Positions 33,655 to 43,062 of a stretch of 64,000 nt of DNA are shown here, piece by piece (within the stretch, counting starts at the first letter, position 1; each line of letters starts with the position of its first letter). The stretch covers positions 161,645 through 225,644 of the forward strand of contig NZ_QXQB01000008.1 in the NCBI RefSeq assembly GCF_003605435.1, written 5' to 3'. The stretch is from Paenibacillus pinisoli (GTDB taxonomy: Bacteria > Bacillota > Bacilli > Paenibacillales > Paenibacillaceae). A model generated the notes under the pieces. It had not been told where the DNA came from. It worked only from the letters and a program-made list of their open reading frames with translations, and searched no databases. The translations under genes were made by a program, and so were the position numbers.

Positions 33655-34890
33655 ATGGCAAAAGAAAAAATCGTGTTGGCTTATTCCGGCGGCTTGGATA
33701 CTTCCGTTATTCTGAAATGGCTCAAGGAAACTTACGACGCCGAAATTATCGCTTTTACAGCAGATATCGGCCAAAAGGATGAACTCGACGGACTGGAAGA
33801 AAAAGCGCTGGCGACAGGCGCTTCCAAAGTCTACATCGACGATCTTCGCGCTGAATTCGCAAAAGACTTCATCTACCCGATGTTCCAAGCGGGAACGCTT
33901 TATGAAGGTCAATACCTGCTCGGCACATCCATTGCACGTCCGCTGATCGCGAAGCGCATGGTGGATATCGCCCGCGCAGAAGGCGCAACGGCTATCGCTC
34001 ACGGCGCTACTGGCAAAGGCAACGACCAGGTTCGCTTCGAGCTGACAGCTGCAGCTTTGGCTCCTGAGATCGGCGTTATCGCTCCTTGGAGACTGGAAGC
34101 ATTCCGCGAACAGTTCCCTGGACGCGCTGAGATGATCGCTTACGCTGAGAAGCACGGCATTCCGGTCACAGCATCGGCTGCGAAGCCATACTCCACGGAC
34201 CGCAACCTGCTGCATATCAGCTTCGAGAGCGGCATGCTGGAGGATCCTTGGTTCGATCCAAGCGCCGAAGAGAACGAAGACATGTACGTGCTGAGCGTAT
34301 CGCCGGAACGCGCGCCGGATCAAGCAGAATATGTGGAATTGACATTCGAAAAAGGCGACTGCGTAGCGCTGAACGGTGAGGCTCTGAGCCCGCTTGAAGT
34401 GATGGAGCGCCTGAATGAGCTGGGCGGCAAGCATGGCATTGGCCGTGTCGACATGGTTGAGAACCGTTTCGTCGGCATGAAGAGCCGCGGCGTATACGAG
34501 ACGCCAGGCGGCACCATTCTGTTCACCGCTCACCGCAAAATGGAATCCCTGACGATGGACCGCGAAGTCATGCATCTTCGCGACTCCCTGATCGCCAAAT
34601 ACAGCCAGCTCGTATACAACGGCTTCTGGTTCGCTCCTGAGCGCCTTGCTTTGCAAGCACTCGTGGCAGAATCGCAGAAGAACGTAAGCGGCGTTGTACG
34701 CCTCAAGCTGTACAAAGGCAACGTAATCGGCGCTGGCGTGAAGAGCCCGGTCAGCTTGTACAATCCGGATATTGCTACGATGGAAGCAGATCCGTCGCAA
34801 GCATACGATCAAGGCGATGCAACAGGCTTTATCCGCCTGAATGCGCTTCGTCTGAAAGTTTCCTCTGGCGTAGAGCAAAGCAAAAACTAA
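33655..34890 (+). CDS. argG: Argininosuccinate synthase
   Basis: ArgG condenses citrulline and aspartate with ATP. The 411-residue protein starts with the P-loop-like VLAYSGGLDTSVILKWL, followed by AFTADIGQKDELDGLEEKAL and AHGATGKGNDQVRFELT for aspartate and citrulline binding. AGAGGAG precedes ATG 33655. argH follows after a 160-base structured gap. Confidence 0.97.
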   Translation: MAKEKIVLAYSGGLDTSVILKWLKETYDAEIIAFTADIGQKDELDGLEEKALATGASKVYIDDLRAEFAKDFIYPMFQAGTLYEGQYLLGTSIARPLIAKRMVDIARAEGATAIAHGATGKGNDQVRFELTAAALAPEIGVIAPWRLEAFREQFPGRAEMIAYAEKHGIPVTASAAKPYSTDRNLLHISFESGMLEDPWFDPSAEENEDMYVLSVSPERAPDQAEYVELTFEKGDCVALNGEALSPLEVMERLNELGGKHGIGRVDMVENRFVGMKSRGVYETPGGTILFTAHRKMESLTMDREVMHLRDSLIAKYSQLVYNGFWFAPERLALQALVAESQKNVSGVVRLKLYKGNVIGAGVKSPVSLYNPDIATMEADPSQAYDQGDATGFIRLNALRLKVSSGVEQSKN

Positions 34891-34919
34891 TAGCCGGATA
34901 AGGGCGGAAGCTAGTGAAG

Positions 34920-34949
34920 CATAGAGCCGAGATTGCGAACAGTCTCGGC
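34920..34949 (+). other. Structured element in the argG-argH gap
   Basis: CATAGAGCCGAG (34920-34931) repeats a 12-base sequence found in the argC leader at 27850. GCCGAGA (34926-34932) pairs with TCTCGGC (34943-34949). Further on, CTTCCG (35012-35017) can pair with CGGAAG (35030-35035), which covers part of the argH ribosome site GGAAGGGAG. Confidence 0.45.
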
Positions 34950-35050
34950 AGAGGACTTGGAGGGGAGCAGCAGATCGCTGTATATCCTCAGTCTGAAACT
35001 ATGCGGAGCGGCTTCCGTTCCCTTGCATTCGGAAGGGAGTGCTGGATACA

Positions 35051-36466
35051 GTGAGCAAACTATGGGGCGGTCGTTTTACGAAAAAGACAGACCAGCTGGT
35101 AGAGGAATATACAGCTTCGATCATGTTCGACAAAGAGCTGGCCGAGGAAGACATTGAGGGCAGCCTTGCGCATGTTACCATGCTGGGCAAGCAGGGCATT
35201 CTGCCTGCTGATGATGTAGAGAAAATCAAGGATGGCCTTCACCGCGTGCTTCAGCGCATTAAGCGCGACGACATCGAATTCTCCATTGGCGACGAAGACA
35301 TCCATATGAATATCGAAAAAACGTTGATCGACGATGTAGGCTCCGTAGGCGGCAAGCTGCATACAGGCCGCAGCCGCAACGACCAGGTTGCGACGGACAT
35401 GCACCTGTGGCTCCGCAAGCGCGTTGTGGAATTCGTAGATATGCTGCAGAAGCTGCAATCCGCGTTAGTTGAGCAAGCGAAGGCGAATACCGACACGATC
35501 CTGCCGGGCTACACGCACTTGCAGCGTGCGCAGCCGATCTTGTTCGCTCATCATTTGATGGCGTACGTGTCCATGTTCGGCCGCGATATTGAGCGTCTGC
35601 AGGACAGCTACAAGCGCATCAACGTATTGCCGCTCGGTGCAGGTGCGCTCGCTGGCACGACATTCCCGATCGATCGTCATTTTGTGGCAAGCCAACTGAA
35701 GTTCGATCGCGTGTATGAGAACAGTCTGGATGCGGTAAGCGACCGCGATTTCATTTTGGAATTCCTGTCGCATGCCTCCATCATCATGATGCACTTGTCC
35801 CGTCTGAGCGAAGAGCTGATTATGTGGTCCAGCACGGAGTTCCACTTCGTCGAGCTGGATGATGCCTTCTGTACAGGCAGCAGCATCATGCCGCAGAAGA
35901 AGAACCCGGACGTGCCGGAACTTGTGCGCGGCAAGACCGGCCGCGTCTACGGCAACTTGGTCGGCTTGCTGACCGTGCTGAAGTCGCTTCCGCTTGCGTA
36001 CAACAAGGATATGCAGGAAGACAAAGAAGGCATGTTCGATACAGTGAAGACGCTGCAAGGCGCGCTTCAATTGTTTGCGCCGATGATCGCGACGATGAAG
36101 GTCAATACAGACCGGATGCGCCAAGCGGTCAACCAGGACTTCTCCAATGCAACAGACATCGCCGACTTCCTCGTGGGCAAAGGCATGCCGTTCCGCCAAG
36201 CGCATGAAGTCATCGGCAAGACTGTTCTGTATTGCATCGAGCAGAACAAGTATTTGCTTGATCTGACTATCGAAGAATTCAAGCAGTTCTCCAGCTTGTT
36301 CGACGACCGCATCTATGCGGTGCTTCAGCCGGAGCAAGTCGTCAACGCCCGCAATGTATACGGCGGCACTGCGAAGCAGCAAGTCGAGGCGGCTATTGGC
36401 CGCGCCGACGCAGCGCTCGCAGAGACGGCAGCTTGGGTTGCTGAATATTTGGAGCGCAGCAGATAA
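35051..36466 (+). CDS. argH: Argininosuccinate lyase
   Basis: ArgH splits argininosuccinate into arginine and fumarate, the last step. The 471-residue protein begins SKLWGGRFTKKTDQLVEEYT and has the family signature GSSIMPQKKNPDVPEL, as well as HTGRSRNDQVATDMHLWL. The start is GTG 35051, eleven bases after GGAAGGGAG; the in-frame GTG at 35039 overlaps that site. A strong terminator ends the arginine set. Confidence 0.97.
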   Translation: MSKLWGGRFTKKTDQLVEEYTASIMFDKELAEEDIEGSLAHVTMLGKQGILPADDVEKIKDGLHRVLQRIKRDDIEFSIGDEDIHMNIEKTLIDDVGSVGGKLHTGRSRNDQVATDMHLWLRKRVVEFVDMLQKLQSALVEQAKANTDTILPGYTHLQRAQPILFAHHLMAYVSMFGRDIERLQDSYKRINVLPLGAGALAGTTFPIDRHFVASQLKFDRVYENSLDAVSDRDFILEFLSHASIIMMHLSRLSEELIMWSSTEFHFVELDDAFCTGSSIMPQKKNPDVPELVRGKTGRVYGNLVGLLTVLKSLPLAYNKDMQEDKEGMFDTVKTLQGALQLFAPMIATMKVNTDRMRQAVNQDFSNATDIADFLVGKGMPFRQAHEVIGKTVLYCIEQNKYLLDLTIEEFKQFSSLFDDRIYAVLQPEQVVNARNVYGGTAKQQVEAAIGRADAALAETAAWVAEYLERSR

Positions 36467-36558
36467 AAAGCGGACTTTAGGACTTGCCGCAATCAACAGT
36501 ACCCTGTTCATGGGGACTGATGGGCACGGGCAGGGACAAGAGAGCCGCTGCGATACAG

Positions 36559-36589
36559 AAAAGACGGGGCATTCGCCCCGTCTTTTTTT
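36559..36589 (+). terminator. Terminator after the arginine genes
   Basis: AAGACGGGGC (36561-36570), loop ATTC, GCCCCGTCTT (36575-36584), then further T. Very stable. Confidence 0.9.
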
Positions 36590-36726
36590 ACCACAATAGA
36601 ATTTATAAGTTTTCGAGCATTCGGAAACCGAAATTCTATTTGGCGATAAAACCCACTTCTAAACGCGGTCGCTCATCATTGAGAGTCCTCGATAAAGGTT
36701 TTCTCACAGCTCAACCTCCGAGCAAC

Positions 36727-38169
36727 CTACAGCCCATCCTCAATGACATCGCTCGGCGATGGCGTTGCTTGCGGGGACGGTGTCGCGTTTAAAGAAGCCG
36801 GTCCAGTCTCGATCAGCGTAGGCTGAGCGCGATAAGTGTCCTTGGAGACGCGCTCGCGTGAGACCACTTTGCCATCCCGCAGATGCGTGCGGTAGGTCTC
36901 CACAACGTAGCCGGGTTTTCCTTTGTCCACGACCACCGTTTTGCCGACGGGAAGAGCGGGATTGACCGACTGCTGCGTTTTGGGCTGGATGGTATCCAGC
37001 GTGACGGATTCGATCTCGTAGCTTTCGTTGCCGGGCATTGTGCCGAACAGCTTAATCGTCAGTTTTTTATTTTCGACGGAAGTGCGAATGATCAGGCTTT
37101 TTCCGGTGGTATTGCGGAATTTGAAGTCGATCGCATCCGTTGCATAGGTTGCATCATGGCCAAGCGGGAGATAGGCGACAGGCAGCGAATGATTGCGCCG
37201 CTCTTCAATGCCAAGACCTGCGCGCAGCACGGCTTGATAGAGAGTACTGGACACTTGGCAGATGCCGCCGCCGATGCCGGGCACGAATTTGCCGTTCAGA
37301 ATAACGGGGGCTTCGCGATAGGTATGCTCCTTCTCGGCTTTGGCGATCAACTCGCTATACGCGAATACTTCATCCGGCCCCAGATACCAGTCATTCAGCG
37401 ACTGGGCGGTTACGCTCACATTATGCGCGCGTCCCTCTGCGCTTGAGCTGAAATCGGTCGTGAAGGTCATGATGAGCCGGTCGATTCCTTCCTTTTTCAG
37501 CTTCTCTAATGTAACCTCCGGATGTATGGTGCGGATAGGGAGTTCAGCAACCAATGCCCCGCGCTCCCCCGCAACTTCTTCTCCAACCTGATTATCCTCC
37601 AGCACCATCCACTGTTCAGCCTTATCCGCCAGTGCAGCCAGATCTAACCGATAGGCATCGGTATGAGGCGTATAAATCACTTCGTCCTGCTTTGTTATTT
37701 CACGCGTGGCGTTCTGCGGGGCGTTGTTCTCCACCCAGCTCCATTGCTTGCGCAGGGCGGCCTCGAAGGCGCTTTTCTCCCAGCTTTGCGACAATGCATA
37801 ATGGCTCGGGAAATGGTAGCGATAGCGCGCGCGTTCCCACAGACTGCCTCTTCTTAATTTCAGAAGCGCTTCGCGTGCCCCGGTAAACTCCGCCCGATAG
37901 CCAAAGTCGGATACCACCCAGCTTGCGCTGTCATTCGCAGCTTCATTCGCCTGCACAGTGATGCTGCGCTTCTCTAATGCCTTCTCGTATTTCTCCAGCA
38001 GGGCAACAGCGTCGTCAATATACATGCCTCCGAGTTGAAGCTTGCCTGCGGTCACGCCATCAGGCACCACATCCTGATTGGCATACTTCCATACGGCAAC
38101 AAATCCTGCCGCAGCTGCAAGCAGCACGACAGCAAGCAGTCCCCCTAATACCCATTGCAGCTTTCTCAT
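36727..38169 (-). CDS. VanW family protein with G5 domain
   Basis: A 480-residue exported or membrane-anchored protein: a single N-terminal hydrophobic segment (WVLGGLLAVVLLAAAAGFVA), two peptidoglycan-binding-4-like regions, the VanW core (PDEVFAYSELI, KFVPGIGGGICQVSSTLYQA, NHSLPVAYLPLGHDATYA) at about 270-370, and a C-terminal G5-type domain. The tail is Pro/Ser/Thr-rich. Such proteins are cell-wall associated; the biochemical role of VanW is not known. Start: ATG at 38169, well spaced from GGGGAAGG; GTG 38178 is too near. It points against its neighbours. Confidence 0.85.
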   Translation of the reverse strand: MRKLQWVLGGLLAVVLLAAAAGFVAVWKYANQDVVPDGVTAGKLQLGGMYIDDAVALLEKYEKALEKRSITVQANEAANDSASWVVSDFGYRAEFTGAREALLKLRRGSLWERARYRYHFPSHYALSQSWEKSAFEAALRKQWSWVENNAPQNATREITKQDEVIYTPHTDAYRLDLAALADKAEQWMVLEDNQVGEEVAGERGALVAELPIRTIHPEVTLEKLKKEGIDRLIMTFTTDFSSSAEGRAHNVSVTAQSLNDWYLGPDEVFAYSELIAKAEKEHTYREAPVILNGKFVPGIGGGICQVSSTLYQAVLRAGLGIEERRNHSLPVAYLPLGHDATYATDAIDFKFRNTTGKSLIIRTSVENKKLTIKLFGTMPGNESYEIESVTLDTIQPKTQQSVNPALPVGKTVVVDKGKPGYVVETYRTHLRDGKVVSRERVSKDTYRAQPTLIETGPASLNATPSPQATPSPSDVIEDGL

Positions 38170-38187
38170 GTTAAGCACCCTTCCCCG

Positions 38188-38216
38188 TATATGCGCATTC
38201 CTACATCTTTATGCAA
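38188..38216 (-). promoter_or_regulatory. Possible sigma-A promoter for the VanW gene
   Basis: On the minus strand, TTGCAT (plus 38211-38216), 17 bases, CATATA (plus 38188-38193). Confidence 0.4.
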
Positions 38217-38512
38217 GGCTGTTGCGCTTCATGACGGAGAATATGGCATATCCTGTCAGACTGTTTAGGGAGATTTTTCAACAAACAGACTCTGCCATGT
38301 TTCCTCTGACTGCATTTCCTTCAGAAAATCAAATCCATATTGTCCTCGCATTAAGGTTCATGCGCATCTAAGGTTTTACAGGAACTGGAGTGATTTTCGA
38401 CATCTCCTTCGATAATGAGAATCATGAAAAAAGCGGAAACCTCGCTTCTATTGAAGGAATTAGCTATAAGTTGTCGAAATACTAGAACTGACTACATACA
38501 GGATGTGATACC
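38217..38512. other. VanW-ftsE divergent intergenic region
   Basis: Together with 38170-38216 this is a 343-base divergent gap. I find no gene, and only a weak ftsE promoter candidate (TTGTCG 38471-38476, 16 bases, TACATA 38493-38498). Confidence 0.4.
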
Positions 38513-39199
38513 GTGATCGAAATGCACGACATTTGGAAGACCTACGCCGACGGAACGAATGCACTTCGTGGCGTATCTGTTCGAATAGATCGAAATGAGT
38601 TTGTTTATGTCGTTGGCCCCTCTGGAGCCGGCAAATCTACATTCATGAAGCTGATTTACCGCGAAGAGGTGCCGACCAAAGGCCAGCTCTCGGTAAACGG
38701 GTTTAATATCGGCAAGCTGAAGCCTCGCAAAATCCCATACGTACGCCGAAACATCGGTGTGATATTCCAGGATTTTAGGCTGCTGCCGAAGCTGACGATC
38801 TACGAAAATGTTGCATTTGCAATGGAGGTTATCGAAGCGCCTCGCAGAGTCATCAAGAAGCGCACGATGGAAGTGCTGGAGCTTGTCGGATTGAAGCATA
38901 AGCACAACGCCTTGCCTTCCCAATTATCAGGCGGAGAGCAGCAAAGGGTGTCGATTGCCCGGGCAATAGTCAACAATCCGTCGGTAATTGTAGCGGACGA
39001 GCCTACCGGAAACTTGGATCCGGAGACCTCGGCCGGAATCATGAATTTATTGGAAGAAATTAACTTCAGAGGCTCGACTATTATAATGGCGACACACAAC
39101 AAGGATATCGTGAACAACATGCGCAAACGGGTAATTGCCATAGAGAATGGCCTGATCGTCCGTGACGAGGCGAGAGGGGAGTACGGCTATGAAATTTAG
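38513..39199 (+). CDS. ftsE: Cell division ATP-binding protein FtsE
   Basis: The ATPase of the FtsEX complex, which activates a peptidoglycan hydrolase at the membrane. The 228-residue ABC protein has Walker A VGPSGAGKSTFMKLI, signature LSGGEQQRVSIARAIV, and Walker B VIVADEPTGNLDPE. The start is GTG 38513 with AGGATGTG upstream. It overlaps ftsX by 11 bases. Confidence 0.96.
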   Translation: MIEMHDIWKTYADGTNALRGVSVRIDRNEFVYVVGPSGAGKSTFMKLIYREEVPTKGQLSVNGFNIGKLKPRKIPYVRRNIGVIFQDFRLLPKLTIYENVAFAMEVIEAPRRVIKKRTMEVLELVGLKHKHNALPSQLSGGEQQRVSIARAIVNNPSVIVADEPTGNLDPETSAGIMNLLEEINFRGSTIIMATHNKDIVNNMRKRVIAIENGLIVRDEARGEYGYEI

Positions 39200-40106
39200 C
39201 ACCATCCTTCGGCATCTGCGCGAGGGCGCCAAAAACATCGTCCGCAACGGCTGGATGTCGTTCGCATCGATGAGCTCGATTTTTATTTCGTTGTTTATAC
39301 TGGGTGTTTTTGTCCTGCTTGCGCTGAACGTCAACTCGATGGCGGATCAGATAGAGAGCAGAGTTCAAATAAGAGTGTTCTTGCAGACCGATGTCGAGCA
39401 AGCGAAAGTAACCGAGCTGCAGAACAAAATCGGCAATTTGGAAGAAGTCAGCAAAGTGAAGATAGTCTCCAAGGAAGAAGGGCTTCAGATTCTGAAGGAC
39501 TCCATGGGCACCGAGAATGGGGACTGGCTGGAAGGCTACAACAACGAAAACAATCCGCTACCGATTTCTTATACAGTAGAAGTTTATGACCCGCAGACGG
39601 TAGAAACGGTGGCAACGAAGATTGACAGCATCAATAAAGCAGACGAGACCAATCCGATCAATCAGATCAAATACGGCCAAGGCACGATTGAGACATTGTT
39701 TAAAGTGACCAATGCCGTCCGCAACATCGGATTTGTCATTGTTATCGGCTTGGGGGTCACGGCCATGCTGCTGATTTCCAACACGATTAAAATGACGATT
39801 ATCGCCAGACGCAGAGAGATTGGCATCATGAAGCTGGTCGGGGCTACGAATGCATTTATCCGCTGGCCGTTCTTTATTGAAGGCGCGCTGATTGGATTCG
39901 TCAGCTCGGTGCTGACGACGGCAGCTGTCCTCGGCAGCTACGCGCAAATTATTAAACTTACGAAGCTAGACTTGTCGTTGATGATGGTCAACCTCATTCC
40001 GCTGAAGGAAGCGGGCATGAACACAGCGCTATTAATTATCGCGATCGGCACCTTGATCGGCATTTGGGGCAGCACCATTTCGGTACGAAAGTATTTGAAA
40101 GTGTAG
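39189..40106 (+). CDS. ftsX: Cell division membrane protein FtsX
   Basis: The membrane partner of FtsE. The 305-residue protein has one transmembrane helix near residue 30 (FASMSSIFISLFILGVFVLL), an extracellular domain of about 120 residues that contacts the hydrolase, and three helices in the C-terminal half (VIVIGLGVTAMLLISNTI, EGALIGFVSSVLTTAAVLG, TALLIIAIGTLIGIWGST). The start ATG 39189 follows GAGGGGAG and lies inside ftsE. Confidence 0.95.
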   Translation: MKFSTILRHLREGAKNIVRNGWMSFASMSSIFISLFILGVFVLLALNVNSMADQIESRVQIRVFLQTDVEQAKVTELQNKIGNLEEVSKVKIVSKEEGLQILKDSMGTENGDWLEGYNNENNPLPISYTVEVYDPQTVETVATKIDSINKADETNPINQIKYGQGTIETLFKVTNAVRNIGFVIVIGLGVTAMLLISNTIKMTIIARRREIGIMKLVGATNAFIRWPFFIEGALIGFVSSVLTTAAVLGSYAQIIKLTKLDLSLMMVNLIPLKEAGMNTALLIIAIGTLIGIWGSTISVRKYLKV

Positions 40107-40121
40107 GTGAAGGGTTTAATT

Positions 40122-41345
40122 ATGAAAAAGATAAGCGCGTTTATCGTAGCAGTGGTTATACTCGCCGTATTCGTTCTGCAGCCACAAGGCGGCAGCGAGG
40201 TCAAGGCAGCTTCGCTTTCTCAGATTGAGAAGGATATTAAAGCGGCTAACCAGGCCATTAAGGAAGCTGAGCGGAAGCAAGCTAATGCGGCTAAGGATGC
40301 CAAAAACGCAGAAGCGCAGAAGGCAACGATTACGACGAAGAAAGACAACCTTCAGAAGGAAATCCAATCTCTGAATAAAGAAATCGATCTGGTAGCGATT
40401 GCTTTGACGAAGAAGCAAAAGGAGAAGGAAGAGAAGCAGCAAGAGCTGGTGCAGACCGGCGTTGAGCTGGAAGAGGCGATCAAGCGGGTCGAAGAGCGCG
40501 AAGCGCTGCTTGAGACGCGCATGCGCATGATGTATTCCAACGGCTTCGTATCGTATATGGATGTCTTGTTCAGCGCTACGAGCTTTACGGATTTCCTCGA
40601 TCGGTTCGATGCGCTGCAGACGATCCTGAGCTCGGACCGGGACATTCTGAGCGCCCATAAGAAAGACCAGGCGCTCGTGGAAGAGAAGAAGGCGGATATC
40701 GAGGAGCAGTATGCGGACCTTGAAGCGCTCTATCATGAGCTGGAGCTTCAACAAGCGGATCTTGTGAAGAAGGAAGCAGAGAAGGAAGTATTGGTTGCTT
40801 CCTACAATCAGAACCTGGAGCAGTTGTCGGATACGCTGGAACAGCTTGAAGTCATCAGCGAGGAGCAGGAGAAGCTGCTCGTCGAGCTGGCTGCGAAAGT
40901 TTCGAAGCTGAATGCTGAGAAAAACCGCATCAAAAACCCGTATACCGGCGGCAAGCTTGGCATGCCGATCAAAGGCAACATTCGCGTAACCTCTAATTTT
41001 GGCACGCGTACCCATCCGATTACCGGACAGAAGCACACGCATACCGGCATTGACTTCGGAGCGCCGCAAGGCACGGCGATCTATGCTGCAGAATCTGGCG
41101 TCGTCCTTATCTCGCAGCTATGGAGCGGCTATGGCAACTGTATTATTATCGACCACGGCAACGGTCTGTGGACGCTGTACGGGCATATCCGCAACGGCGG
41201 CTTGCTTGTCGACGCAGGCGATCAGATCAAGAAAGGCCAGAAGATCGCGGAAGTTGGCAGCACAGGTAACTCCACTGGCCCTCACCTTCATTTTGAAGTA
41301 CGCAAAAACGAAGTGCCTGTTAACCCAAGCGGTTATTTGAAATAA
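40122..41345 (+). CDS. Secreted coiled-coil M23 peptidoglycan hydrolase, probable FtsEX target
   Basis: A 407-residue exported protein: signal peptide (MKKISAFIVAVVILAVFVLQ), a long coiled coil at about 30-260 (AIKEAERKQANAAKDAKNAE and following), and a C-terminal LytM/M23 metallopeptidase domain with HTGIDFGAPQGTAIYA (HxxxD zinc ligands) and GPHLHFEVRKN (HxH). This EnvC-like shape directly after ftsEX suggests that FtsEX controls it, as FtsEX controls EnvC in Escherichia coli and CwlO in Bacillus. Unlike EnvC, the zinc ligands are all visible, so it should be catalytically active. GTGAAGGG precedes ATG 40122. Confidence 0.9.
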   Translation: MKKISAFIVAVVILAVFVLQPQGGSEVKAASLSQIEKDIKAANQAIKEAERKQANAAKDAKNAEAQKATITTKKDNLQKEIQSLNKEIDLVAIALTKKQKEKEEKQQELVQTGVELEEAIKRVEEREALLETRMRMMYSNGFVSYMDVLFSATSFTDFLDRFDALQTILSSDRDILSAHKKDQALVEEKKADIEEQYADLEALYHELELQQADLVKKEAEKEVLVASYNQNLEQLSDTLEQLEVISEEQEKLLVELAAKVSKLNAEKNRIKNPYTGGKLGMPIKGNIRVTSNFGTRTHPITGQKHTHTGIDFGAPQGTAIYAAESGVVLISQLWSGYGNCIIIDHGNGLWTLYGHIRNGGLLVDAGDQIKKGQKIAEVGSTGNSTGPHLHFEVRKNEVPVNPSGYLK

Positions 41346-41370
41346 GCACTCATCATAATCATCAGCAAGC

Positions 41371-41400
41371 GGCAGCCCAATACTGGGCTGCCCTTATTAT
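41371..41400 (+). terminator. Terminator after the ftsEX-hydrolase operon
   Basis: GGCAGCCCA (41371-41379), loop ATAC, TGGGCTGCC (41384-41392), then CTTATTATT. T-run is imperfect. Confidence 0.7.
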
Positions 41401-41508
41401 TCAGTAAGCAAGAAGTTTGAAATGGCATTGCCGCAAATAATTGCCTTCCGCTTGTCATATACTATTGGGGTCATGTAAGGTGGAAAACAATGAAGGTGGT
41501 GTACCGAG

Positions 41509-42972
41509 GTGCATTTCAAGGGACGTACGGTTTTTGCATTTGTCATGGTGGCGGTGATCGCCTCCGTACTGGTGACGATGACGCTTGCCGATCAATGGCA
41601 GCATGGGGATCATCGGGCATCATCTGCTGTAGCGGCCGCCGCCGCGGCTGATGAGCCGGGAAGCTACCGGCTGAATGCGGACGAGCTTGCCAAGCTGAAT
41701 GCTGTGCTGGAGCTGATTGAGACCAAATATTATGAGGATGTCGAGCGCGAGGAATTGCTGGATGGTGCCGTTAGCGGAATGATGAAGGCGCTGGATGATC
41801 CTTATTCCGTCTATATGGAGAAGGAAGTCGCCCAGCATTTCTCGGAGTCGATTGAAGGTTCTTTCACGGGAATAGGCGCAGAGGTAACGACTGAGGATGG
41901 AAAGATTATTGTCGTATCTCCAATCAAGGGCTCGCCTGCCGAGCGTTCCGGCCTGCTGGCCAAGGACGTGCTGATCTCGGTCAATGGCGTCAGCCTGAAC
42001 GGCCTTAGCCTGCAGGAAGCAGTCGCCAAGATCCGCGGCCCAAAAGGAACAAAAGCTAAAATTGCCGTGCAGCGCACCGGATTCTCGGAGCCGATTCAGC
42101 TTGTGCTGGTTCGCGATGATATTGATGTGGAGACCGTCTACAGCACCTTAAGACCGGACGGCATAGGCGTCATCGAGATTCGCCAGTTCTCGCTCAACAC
42201 CGCCAAGCGGTTCAAGGAAGAGCTGGAGAAGCTGGAGGGAGAGGGGCTGAAAGGCCTCGTTCTGGATGTGCGCAACAATCCAGGCGGCGTTCTTCCCATT
42301 GTCGTCGAAATCTCGCAGCTTATGATGAAGGAAGGCTCTACCGTCGTACAGGTCGAGTACCGTGACGGAAAGCGGGAGAAGACGCTGGCGAAGGGCGGCT
42401 CGCAGAAGGGATATCCGATTGCCGTTCTTACGAACAAAGGTAGCGCAAGCGCTTCGGAGATTCTGGCCGGCGCATTGCAGGAAGCGGCCGGGGCAACGGT
42501 TATTGGCGAGCAATCCTTCGGCAAGGGGACGGTTCAGGTCAGCTACAACAAGGCGCTTGGCGACGGAAGCCTGCTGAAGATGACGGTTGCCAAGTGGCTG
42601 ACGCCAAGCGGCAACTGGATCCATCAGAAGGGCATTACGCCGAATCAGCTCGTCGAGCCGCCGGATATGTACACGGTAGCCCGAATGAACGTGAATAAGC
42701 CGCTGAAGGCTGACACCTTGAGCGAGCAGGTCCGCAGCGCGCAGATTATGCTGCATGGACTTGGCTTTGAGCCTTCCCGGGAGGATGGCTACTTCGACGA
42801 AGAAACCGTGGATGCGGTGAAAAAGTTCCAGACTCAGCATCAGCTGCCGTCTACCGGCGAGATCGACGCGAAGACCGCGGCTGTGCTGGAGCAAGCCGTT
42901 GTGAAGTGGATTCAGAATAAAGAAAATGATACACAGCTTCTGGAAGCGGTAAAAGCTGTCAGCAGGAAATAG
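41509..42972 (+). CDS. ctpB: S41 carboxyl-terminal processing protease (CtpB-like)
   Basis: A 487-residue exported serine protease with N-terminal membrane anchor (TVFAFVMVAVIASVLVTMTL), PDZ domain (about 105-190, including GSFTGIGAEV), the S41 catalytic core with Ser in NKGSASASEILAGALQEA and Lys in GEQSFGKGTVQVSYN, and a C-terminal peptidoglycan-binding domain (AQIMLHGLGFEPSREDGYFD). In Bacillus, CtpB cleaves SpoIVFA to signal sigma-K activation in sporulation; the gene also lies next to ftsEX there. The exact role here is inferred. Start GTG 41509, after AAGGTGGTG-type sequence. Confidence 0.88.
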   Translation: MHFKGRTVFAFVMVAVIASVLVTMTLADQWQHGDHRASSAVAAAAAADEPGSYRLNADELAKLNAVLELIETKYYEDVEREELLDGAVSGMMKALDDPYSVYMEKEVAQHFSESIEGSFTGIGAEVTTEDGKIIVVSPIKGSPAERSGLLAKDVLISVNGVSLNGLSLQEAVAKIRGPKGTKAKIAVQRTGFSEPIQLVLVRDDIDVETVYSTLRPDGIGVIEIRQFSLNTAKRFKEELEKLEGEGLKGLVLDVRNNPGGVLPIVVEISQLMMKEGSTVVQVEYRDGKREKTLAKGGSQKGYPIAVLTNKGSASASEILAGALQEAAGATVIGEQSFGKGTVQVSYNKALGDGSLLKMTVAKWLTPSGNWIHQKGITPNQLVEPPDMYTVARMNVNKPLKADTLSEQVRSAQIMLHGLGFEPSREDGYFDEETVDAVKKFQTQHQLPSTGEIDAKTAAVLEQAVVKWIQNKENDTQLLEAVKAVSRK

Positions 42973-42995
42973 GATAGCCCGCGTCGAATGAATAT

Positions 42996-43031
42996 AAGGT
43001 TGGCTTCGCGTAGTCGAAGCCAGCCTTTTTC
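42996..43031 (+). terminator. Terminator after ctpB
   Basis: AAGGTTGGCTTCG (42996-43008) pairs with CGAAGCCAGCCTT (43015-43027) with one G-U, then more T. It lies upstream of the true start of the next gene. Confidence 0.85.
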
Positions 43032-43062
43032 ATTGGAAATCGCAGGGATGGGGAGTGTTCGC

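Noticed and set aside
38425..38455. Terminator-like hairpin on the minus strand between VanW and ftsE genes
   Set aside because: AAGCG/CGCTT with T-run would act on the minus strand, but nothing is known to be transcribed through it in that direction; stem is only five pairs.
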